Source: Micromonospora noduli
Lineage (GTDB): Bacteria; Actinomycetota; Actinomycetes; Mycobacteriales; Micromonosporaceae
Assembly (NCBI RefSeq): GCF_003264365.1
Contig: NZ_PYAK01000001.1
Coordinates: forward strand, 62,001-126,000
Reading direction: 5' to 3'
DNA: 64,000 nucleotides
Position 1 is the first letter of the stretch. Each line of letters opens with the position of its first letter. The translations under genes and the position numbers were made by a program. Shown one piece after another: positions 58,209-64,000 of this stretch. A model generated the notes under the pieces. That model was not told the DNA's origin. It was given only the letters and a program-made list of their open reading frames with translations, and ran no database searches.

Positions 58209-58733
58209 ATGAACCGCAATCTCGTCAAGGCTCTACAGGTCGCGTGGGAGCTGCCGGAGTTCCGTTCCGGGGTGCGACACGTCATCGATCTTGATGAGGT
58301 CGCGGTGCTGCTGGCCACGCTGTCGGTCCCGAACCATGACCACGAGGTGGAGCGCAGCCTGCTGAGCCTGCTGCGGTCCGCCCTGGACACTGTCGAGATT
58401 CGGGAAGCGGTGCTGCTGCTGCTGGAGCGCGACGAGGTGCGCGGGCCGCTTGTCGCGGCGGCGGTGGAGCCGCTGGCGGATCGGCCGGGTCAGGCTGCCG
58501 CCATCGCGTCGGCGGCCGAGGATCCGGTGGTGCGGCGTGAGGTGCGGGCGGTGCTGGCCAGTGCCAAGGTGCGCGAGCTGATCTGGCAGGCGATCGAGAA
58601 CCAGCTGAGCGACGACCGGTTCGGTCTGATCCGCCGGGCGGCGGTGCTGTTCGTGCGGCACCCGAGCGTCCGACGCCTCGCCTGGGCACTGCGCCGGCAC
58701 GGGGTGTTGCGGGAACTACGCCGCAAGCAGTGA
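58209..58733 (+). CDS. hypothetical helical protein
   Basis: Cytoplasmic protein of 174 residues, nearly all helix and rich in Leu, Val, Arg and Glu, with repeated units of ~25 residues (ALDTVEIREAVLLLLERDEV; AEDPVVRREVRAVLASAKV). These recall HEAT-like solenoid repeats, but no family was recognised. ATG 58209 is the first start; no Shine-Dalgarno or leaderless -10 is convincing. It is convergent with the esterase gene and shares its terminator. Confidence 0.65.
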   Translation: MNRNLVKALQVAWELPEFRSGVRHVIDLDEVAVLLATLSVPNHDHEVERSLLSLLRSALDTVEIREAVLLLLERDEVRGPLVAAAVEPLADRPGQAAAIASAAEDPVVRREVRAVLASAKVRELIWQAIENQLSDDRFGLIRRAAVLFVRHPSVRRLAWALRRHGVLRELRRKQ

Positions 58734-58748
58734 TCCACGCCAGTCAAC

Positions 58749-58784
58749 GGCTCCGGGCCGACCTCGCAGGGTCGACCCGGAGCC
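58749..58784. terminator. bidirectional intrinsic terminator
   Basis: A 9-bp stem GGCTCCGGG/CCCGGAGCC, one mismatch, five more pairs and a short loop lie between the convergent stops at 58733 and 58811. Confidence 0.75.
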
Positions 58785-58810
58785 GAACCTCCGCCTCGCC
58801 GGCCAGCAGA

Positions 58811-60076
58811 TCACCGACGGCGGCGGGCCATCCACTGCCAGATGTGGGTGCCGTTGAGGCTCGGGTCGTTGCGGGCCACGTAGATCCAGGACCAGTGACC
58901 GGGGAACTGGTAGCCGTTCCAGACGACGTGGTCGTACAGGCTGATCAGTGATCCCGGGATGAGGTCGTGGGCGTGGATCGTGTTGGTCTCGGGTGGCACT
59001 GTGTCGTCGTCGCGCGAGGTGACCAGCCAGGTCGGGGTCCGAATGCTCGCCAACTCCGCGTCGGTGATCAGCGGCGGGCCCTCCCCGCTGAGCGGCTCGA
59101 CGACACCGCAGATCGGCACCGAGGCGGCGAACAGGTCGGGGTAGGTCGAGGTCATCTCCAGGGACATGTAGCCGCCGTTGCTGCACCCGACCACGTAGAT
59201 CCGGTCCGGGTCGACACGCTTGCGGCGTACGAGGTCCTGAACGATCTCGCGGATCAGCGGGGCGAACCGGGGGCCGTCCTCCATCCAGTAGGAGGTGCTC
59301 TGCGGAGCGACGACGTACGCGCCGGAGAAGATCCGCTGGGCCTGCGGGGTGGCGAAGCCGAGCGCTCCCCGGTTGGCGCGCAGCGTGGTCTCGTTGTCGT
59401 AGTAGCCGTCCGGCAGCGAGGCGCCCTCGCCGCCACCGTGCAGCCAGACGATCAGCGGCCGTCGGTCGTGCCGGGGCGAGTGGTCGGGCGAGTACAGCCG
59501 GTACTTCATACCCGAGCCCGAGACGTGGTAGCTGAAGGCGTCCACCTCGGGGTTCGACAGCCCTGCCTGCACGAAGCGACTGATGGTGACCGGTGAGCCG
59601 CGCCGCCGGACGATCGGGGTGTTCTGGGTGATGGTGTAGACGAGGTCCAGCCGGACGTTGCGGCCCCGGCTCAGGATGTAGCCGAGGGTGCCACCTCCGG
59701 GTTGACCCTCGGCGTGGCTCAGCTCCAGCACGATGTTCCCGTGCCGGTCGAGCCGGGCCGCGGTGACCGTACGGTCCAGGTCGTACTCGCTGAAGATCTG
59801 GTCCCCGGGAGCGATCGGGATCGGGCTGGTGGCCTTGGCGTGCACGCTGAACGTGCCGGGGGTCAGCCCGGCCGGGTCGATCGGCCCGAGCCGGCGGGTG
59901 TCGAGGGTGACCGAGGTGACCTGCTCGCCGCCGTCGAGCGTTGTCGCGTCGAGGGTGAAGCTCACGCTGGTGGGATGGCGGCCACTGGCGTGGGCGGCGG
60001 GGCCGGGCAGGGCCAGGCCGATGGCGGCACCGGCCCCACCGGCCAGAACGGTGCGACGAGTGACAGACGTGGACAT
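58811..60076 (-). CDS. secreted esterase/PHB-depolymerase-like protein
   Basis: Exported protein of 421 residues. The N-terminus has a twin-arginine-like TRRTVLAGG followed by a hydrophobic stretch ending AAHASG. An N-terminal beta-sandwich (~35-190) precedes an alpha/beta-hydrolase with WLHGGGEG (oxyanion loop, ~210), GCSNGG nucleophile elbow (~295), acid candidate in SRDDDTVPPE and His in PGHWSWIY. It resembles the prolyl-oligopeptidase/PHB-depolymerase esterases with an Ig-like front domain. Probably Tat-exported. The substrate may be a plant or microbial ester. It forms a same-strand pair with the secreted protein gene at 60244-60843, separated by 167 bases with a hairpin. Confidence 0.8.
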   Translation of the reverse strand: MSTSVTRRTVLAGGAGAAIGLALPGPAAHASGRHPTSVSFTLDATTLDGGEQVTSVTLDTRRLGPIDPAGLTPGTFSVHAKATSPIPIAPGDQIFSEYDLDRTVTAARLDRHGNIVLELSHAEGQPGGGTLGYILSRGRNVRLDLVYTITQNTPIVRRRGSPVTISRFVQAGLSNPEVDAFSYHVSGSGMKYRLYSPDHSPRHDRRPLIVWLHGGGEGASLPDGYYDNETTLRANRGALGFATPQAQRIFSGAYVVAPQSTSYWMEDGPRFAPLIREIVQDLVRRKRVDPDRIYVVGCSNGGYMSLEMTSTYPDLFAASVPICGVVEPLSGEGPPLITDAELASIRTPTWLVTSRDDDTVPPETNTIHAHDLIPGSLISLYDHVVWNGYQFPGHWSWIYVARNDPSLNGTHIWQWMARRRR

Positions 60077-60168
60077 GCGGTCCCCCGTACCTTGCGATGT
60101 AGAAGGTCATCGATGGCGTCTCAACGTAACGCCGCGGAGATCCGCTGGCAACCGGTGCGGGCACGAGC

Positions 60169-60215
60169 GATCAGGGCGCCCCACGTCATGGAGCTACGCG
60201 GAAGACGCCCTGATC
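60169..60215. terminator. hairpin downstream of the 60244-60843 gene
   Basis: GATCAGGGCG (60169-60178) and CGCCCTGATC (60206-60215) are perfect inverted 10-mers with a 27-base loop. They could end transcription of the minus-strand gene whose stop is at 60244. Confidence 0.5.
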
Positions 60216-60243
60216 AGTCACGGCAGGAGGATCGCCAGCACGG

Positions 60244-60843
60244 TCAGCTCAGGCGCTCGAACACGGAGAACGGGTAAACCCAGGCGGGGTTGAACATCAG
60301 GCCCAGCCGGTGCAGGTACCGCTGGCAGGCGCTCGGCTGCGCCGGGTCGGGGCAGAAGGTCACCCACAGTTCGGAGTACCCGTCCTTCTCGGTCGGGCTG
60401 TAGTTGACGATCTGGTCGCGCACGACGAACCGCATCGAGGTCAGTCGGGGGTCCTGCACGTCGTTGGGGAAGGAGAGGGACGTGTCCAGGCCGTACAGCA
60501 CGATCTCGTTGGAGAACAGGCAGACGCTCGCCTGGAAGTACAACTCGTAGATGGTGGTGTAGGTGGCTGTCTCGTAGACCGCCTCGGAGACCTCCTCGCG
60601 GTAGCAGGGGGTGCCCGGCGGGAACGCGGGCGGCGTGGGCACCGGGATCGCGTTGGTCGTGATGTCGCCGGTGGTGCGGGCCGAACTGCCCGACGGGGTA
60701 GCGCGCAGGCCACCGTCGGCGCAGGCCGCCTTCGTCCTGCAGATGGCCGCGTCGGGCGCCGCCGACGCGGCGGCCGCCGGGACGGTGAGCGTCGCCGCGA
60801 GCACTGTCAGGGCCAGGACCAGAGACTTGAGATGTACGGACAC
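60244..60843 (-). CDS. secreted hypothetical protein
   Basis: Exported protein of 199 residues. From GTG 60843 (SD GGAGG, four bases upstream) it has a signal peptide ending ASA-AP (~26), a Thr/Pro-rich strip, then a ~135-residue domain. That domain has cysteines in TPCYREE, SVCLFSNE, VTFCPDP and SACQRYL, probably two disulphides. Aromatic residues are frequent (YELYFQASV; FVVRDQIVNYSP). No family was recognised. The open frame further upstream to 61449 runs antisense to the regulator gene and is not used. Divergent from the XRE-type NB-ARC regulator. Confidence 0.72.
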   Translation of the reverse strand: MSVHLKSLVLALTVLAATLTVPAAAASAAPDAAICRTKAACADGGLRATPSGSSARTTGDITTNAIPVPTPPAFPPGTPCYREEVSEAVYETATYTTIYELYFQASVCLFSNEIVLYGLDTSLSFPNDVQDPRLTSMRFVVRDQIVNYSPTEKDGYSELWVTFCPDPAQPSACQRYLHRLGLMFNPAWVYPFSVFERLS

Positions 60844-60987
60844 ATGACCTCCAATGGTTCGATCAGTGCGCTCTGCACCCGAGCAGGATCGCCGAACGAG
60901 CCGAGCCTCTGGCCGGGATTCCGTACACCGCCGTACACTGACGAACGTCGATTGCCGACGGGGGGCGGGACACTGGACGCTGCGGGG

Positions 60988-63273
60988 GTGCGAACGTCCG
61001 ACGACCTTGCCGGGTTGTTGCGGGCGTTGCGACGCAGGCACGCACGCCAACAGGGTGACGGCGAGCTGACCTATCGCGAGTTGGCCGCCCGCACCGGCTG
61101 GTCGCACACCGCGATCGCGGAATACCTCACCGGGAAGACGCTGCCGCCGACCGACCGGCTCGACGCTCTGGTCCGGCTCCTCGGTGCCACGCCGGCCGAG
61201 CAGGGTGCGCTGGCCACCGCCCGGGACCGGATCGAGGAGAGCCGCCGCCGCGCGCCGCGCACACCCGACCGGCTGGTGCCCCGGCAGTTGCCCGCCGACG
61301 TGGCCAGCCTCGCCGGCCGTGACGACGAGTTGGCCCTTCTCGACAAGCTCGTCGCCGCGCCCACCGCCGTCGTGGTCGCCGCCATCTCGGGCACCGCCGG
61401 GGTGGGCAAGACCGCCCTGGCCGTGCACTGGGCGCATCGCGTCGCGCACCAGTTCGACGACGGTCAGCTCTACGTGAACCTACGCGGCTTCGACCCGCGC
61501 GGGCAGGCGCTGAGCGCGGCGAAGGTGCTGCACGGCTTCCTGGACGCTCTCGGGGTGCCGGCCGCCCGGGTGCCCGCCGACCTCGACGCCCAGGCCGCGC
61601 TGTACCGCAGCGCGCTGGCCGGCAAACGGGTCCTCATCGTGCTGGACAACGCCCGCGACGCCGAACAGGTCCGTCCGCTGCTGCCCGGCACATCCACCAC
61701 CGTGGTGCTGGTGACGAGCCGCAACCAGCTCACCTCGCTGGTCAGCCTCGACTGCGCGCACCCGATCCCGCTCGGCCTGCTCAGCCGCGACGCGGCCAGT
61801 CGTCTACTCACCAATCGGCTCGGCGCCGAACGGGTGGCCGCCGAGCCGGAGGCCGCCGAGGCGATCATCGCCGCCTGCGCACGGCTACCGCTGGCGTTGA
61901 GCATCGCCGCCGCGAGAGTCCAGCAGTCCGGCTTTCCGCTGGGCACCCTCGCGACCGAACTGGGGACGGCTGGTCGGCGGTTCGGCGTACTGGACGCGGG
62001 CGACGCCGTCGGGGAGGTACGGGCGGTGTTCTCCTGGTCGTACACCGCGCTCGCCCCGCCGGCGGCCGGGTTGTTCCGGCTGCTGGGCCTGCACCCCGGT
62101 CCGGACATCACGGTGGCCGCGGCGGCGAGCCTGGCCGGTCTTCCGGCGGAAGGAACCCACCGGTCGCTGACCGAGCTGACCCGCGCGAACCTGCTCGCCG
62201 AGTACCGGCCCGGCCGGTTCACGGCGCACGACCTGTTGCGGGCGTACGCCGCCGAACTCAGCGACGGCACCGACCCCGAGCCGGACCGCAGGGCCGCCAC
62301 GACAAGGTTTCTCGACCACTACACCCACACCACCCACACCGCCGACGCCCTGCTGCGCCCGCACAGCGACCCGGTCGACCACCTCATGACCCCGCCCGCG
62401 GCCGGTGTGCATCCTGAGCGACCCACCACCCACGCGGAGGCGATGGCCTGGTTGACCGCCGAGCACCCGGTCCTGCTCGCCGCGCTCCGCCAGGCCGCCG
62501 GTGCGGGGTTCGACGCGCACACCTGGCGGCTGGGACGGGCCCTCGACACGTTCCTGGACCGGCAGGGGCACTGGCACGACCGCGTCGAGACCTGCAAGGC
62601 GGCCCTGCTCGCCGCCGAGCGTCTCGGCGACCCGGTCGCGCAGGCGGTCGCGCACCGTTTCCTCGCCGGCGCCCACACCGCGGTCAACCGGTACGCCGAC
62701 GCGCTGGGCCACCTCGAACGGGCCCTCGACCTGTACCTCCGCGCTGACGACGCCGAGGGCGAGGCGCGTACGCACCAGAACCTCGCCTCGTTGTGGGACC
62801 GGCAGGGCGAGCCACGGAAGGCCCTTGAGCACTCGAAGCGGACCCTCGTGCTGGCCGAGGCCGCCGGCCATCGCCGAGCCCAGGCCGACGCGCTCAACGC
62901 GGTGGGCTGGTGCCATGCCCAACTCGGCGAGCACCCCGCCGCGTTGGCGTACTGCGAGCAGGCCCTCGCACTCCTCCAACAGCTCGACGACCGCGCCGGC
63001 GAGGCCGCGACCTGGGACAGCCTCGGCTTCGCACACCACCACCTCGGCCAGTACGGCCGGGCCGTGGAGTGCTACGAGCGCACGCTTGAGCTGACCCGTG
63101 ACCTCGGCGACCTCTGGGGTGAGGCGGACACGCTCAGCCGGCTCGGTGACACCCGCCACGCCCTTGGCGACCCCACCTCCGGTCGGGCCGACTGGCAGCG
63201 GGCACTGGACATCTTCACGGCCCTCAACCACCCGGACGCCGCCGCCGTCCGCGCCAAACTCCAGCTGCCGTAA
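60988..63273 (+). CDS. XRE/NB-ARC/TPR regulator, paralogue of the 3574 regulator
   Basis: STAND-class regulator of 761 residues. An N-terminal helix-turn-helix (~1-75; LTYRELAARTGWSHTAIAEY) is followed by an NB-ARC ATPase with Walker A SGTAGVGKT (~133-141) and KRVLIVLDNARDAEQVRPLL, then C-terminal TPRs from ~510. From the NB-ARC on, it aligns along its length with the BTAD regulator at 3574 (for example CEQALALxxxxxDRxGxAxTWDSLGFAH), but the DNA-binding front end differs. GTG 60988 is chosen as the start of the HTH domain. A divergently transcribed secreted-protein gene is the nearest possible target. Confidence 0.85.
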   Translation: MRTSDDLAGLLRALRRRHARQQGDGELTYRELAARTGWSHTAIAEYLTGKTLPPTDRLDALVRLLGATPAEQGALATARDRIEESRRRAPRTPDRLVPRQLPADVASLAGRDDELALLDKLVAAPTAVVVAAISGTAGVGKTALAVHWAHRVAHQFDDGQLYVNLRGFDPRGQALSAAKVLHGFLDALGVPAARVPADLDAQAALYRSALAGKRVLIVLDNARDAEQVRPLLPGTSTTVVLVTSRNQLTSLVSLDCAHPIPLGLLSRDAASRLLTNRLGAERVAAEPEAAEAIIAACARLPLALSIAAARVQQSGFPLGTLATELGTAGRRFGVLDAGDAVGEVRAVFSWSYTALAPPAAGLFRLLGLHPGPDITVAAAASLAGLPAEGTHRSLTELTRANLLAEYRPGRFTAHDLLRAYAAELSDGTDPEPDRRAATTRFLDHYTHTTHTADALLRPHSDPVDHLMTPPAAGVHPERPTTHAEAMAWLTAEHPVLLAALRQAAGAGFDAHTWRLGRALDTFLDRQGHWHDRVETCKAALLAAERLGDPVAQAVAHRFLAGAHTAVNRYADALGHLERALDLYLRADDAEGEARTHQNLASLWDRQGEPRKALEHSKRTLVLAEAAGHRRAQADALNAVGWCHAQLGEHPAALAYCEQALALLQQLDDRAGEAATWDSLGFAHHHLGQYGRAVECYERTLELTRDLGDLWGEADTLSRLGDTRHALGDPTSGRADWQRALDIFTALNHPDAAAVRAKLQLP

Positions 63274-63344
63274 TCGAGACCATCGCCCAGCGACCGGCCA
63301 CCCGGGTCGTACTTTGGGACGATCTGAAGTCGCACCACCGTTCG

Positions 63345-63359
63345 TACGATGGGTCCATG
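63345..63359 (+). promoter_or_regulatory. -10 element of a leaderless promoter
   Basis: TACGAT (63345-63350), six bases, ATG 63357 of the histidine kinase. The hexamer and spacing are the same as for the 3574 regulator. Confidence 0.55.
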
Positions 63360-64000
63360 CACCCTCGCCTGCACGCGGTGTTGGCCGAGCCGCGTGTCTC
63401 CCCCGCCCTGTCGAGGGTGTGGCGTGACTGGGCGCTGATCGCGGTCCTCGCGCCGGCGATCCTGGTGGAAGGGGTCTTCCGACCCGATCTGCCGTGGCGG
63501 GTGGGCTGCGTCGTCGTCGTGCTCGCGCTGCTGCCCACGCTCCTGTGGCGGCGTACGGCGCCGCTGGCGATGGTGGTGACCGCGTTCGGCTGCACGACGG
63601 TCGCCCCGTTCGTGCTGCCCGGCGATCCCTGCCAGCTGTTCACGGCCAGCTTCCTGGTCCTCCTGGTGTACGCGCTGTTCCGTTGGGGCTCCGGCCGGGA
63701 TGCGGTGCTCGGTTCATTCTTCGTGGTGGCCAAGGTGACCGCCGCCGGCCTGGTCGACTCGGTCGACGGCGGTGAGCTGGTCGCCGGTTTCGCGGTGATG
63801 TTCGCCGCCGCCACGCTGGGTGTCGCGATCCGTTTCCGCGCTGCCGCCCGGCAGCGCGAGCTCGATCAGGTGAAGCTGTTGGAGCGTGAGCGGCTCGCCC
63901 GCGACCTGCACGACACGGTGGCCCACCACGTGTCGGCGATGGCGATCCGCGCCCAGGCCGGCATCGCGGCGTCGGCGAGTCAGCCGGACGCCGCCGTCGA
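63357..64000 (+). CDS. NarL-type sensor histidine kinase, truncated by the window edge
   Basis: Amino-terminal 214 residues of a two-component sensor kinase. About five transmembrane helices (~25-155) precede a short coiled segment and the HisKA_3 phospho-acceptor region ERLARDLHDTVAHHVSAMA (~180-198), with His in DLHDT. The ATPase domain lies beyond the window, probably with a LuxR-type response regulator next to it. The large membrane input with little extracellular sequence is typical of actinomycete kinases that sense envelope or membrane-active compounds. The mRNA is probably leaderless (TACGAT six bases before ATG 63357). Confidence 0.85.
   Translation, partial: MHPRLHAVLAEPRVSPALSRVWRDWALIAVLAPAILVEGVFRPDLPWRVGCVVVVLALLPTLLWRRTAPLAMVVTAFGCTTVAPFVLPGDPCQLFTASFLVLLVYALFRWGSGRDAVLGSFFVVAKVTAAGLVDSVDGGELVAGFAVMFAAATLGVAIRFRAAARQRELDQVKLLERERLARDLHDTVAHHVSAMAIRAQAGIAASASQPDAAV

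Overview
The window is high-GC actinomycete DNA with strong G/C preference at third codon positions, GTG and TTG starts, many twin-arginine-like or classical secretion signals, several ECF/SigE sigma factors and AfsR-type regulators. Together with the family types present (secreted CBM/GH proteins, SigE-family sigma factor, I36-fused secreted proteins) this points to Micromonosporaceae, probably Micromonospora or a close relative; that placement is inference. No rRNA, tRNA, CRISPR array, insertion sequence or prophage gene was recognised. It reads as ordinary chromosome, with about 56 protein genes.

Left part (1-14.8 kb): a TetR regulator coupled to an alpha/beta hydrolase behind a twin operator; an LprG/LppX-like lipoprotein; a leaderless methyltransferase; WrbA; a leaderless BTAD/NB-ARC/TPR regulator next to a secreted S33 peptidase; a SnoaL-like protein; a secreted esterase; an AlkD-like protein; an MFS exporter; a secreted Pro-rich protein.

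Cell-wall section (15-26.4 kb): murQ is divergent from an operon of sodium:solute symporter, anmK and a FAD/Fe-S D-lactate-dehydrogenase-type enzyme. This set can import and phosphorylate (anhydro)MurNAc, cleave its lactyl ether and oxidise the D-lactate released. Next to it lie three secreted peptidoglycan-acting proteins on the minus strand: an M15-like peptidase, an I36-M23 fusion and an I36-SpoIID fusion. Upstream is a membrane-anchored HTH/Ig-like regulator whose promoter carries four TGTCAG repeats. Boxes of the same kind recur in front of the peptidoglycan genes.

Middle (26.4-37.6 kb): a large secreted lipase-like protein, an MFS protein divergent from a CGNR zinc-finger regulator, an unlisted 48-residue membrane protein, a GNAT acetyltransferase, a CBM2 protein with a Cip1-like domain, a YCII/ECF42 sigma pair, and a SigE-family sigma factor with a membrane partner.

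Polysaccharide and right part (37.6-64 kb): a GH95-like glycoside hydrolase and a ThuA/3-keto-disaccharide-hydrolase/discoidin protein; an Rrf2 regulator divergent from a cupin with matched operators; a secreted M14 carboxypeptidase; a three-gene overlapping operon of unknown function; an FGE-like protein and a CPCC-domain protein; a cyclase, a VOC protein, an amidohydrolase and a membrane glutaredoxin; a GH43-AbfB arabinofuranosidase and a ricin-lectin/beta-helix protein; a secreted esterase; a second NB-ARC/TPR regulator with an XRE-type N-terminus; and the start of a NarL-type histidine kinase that runs off the window.
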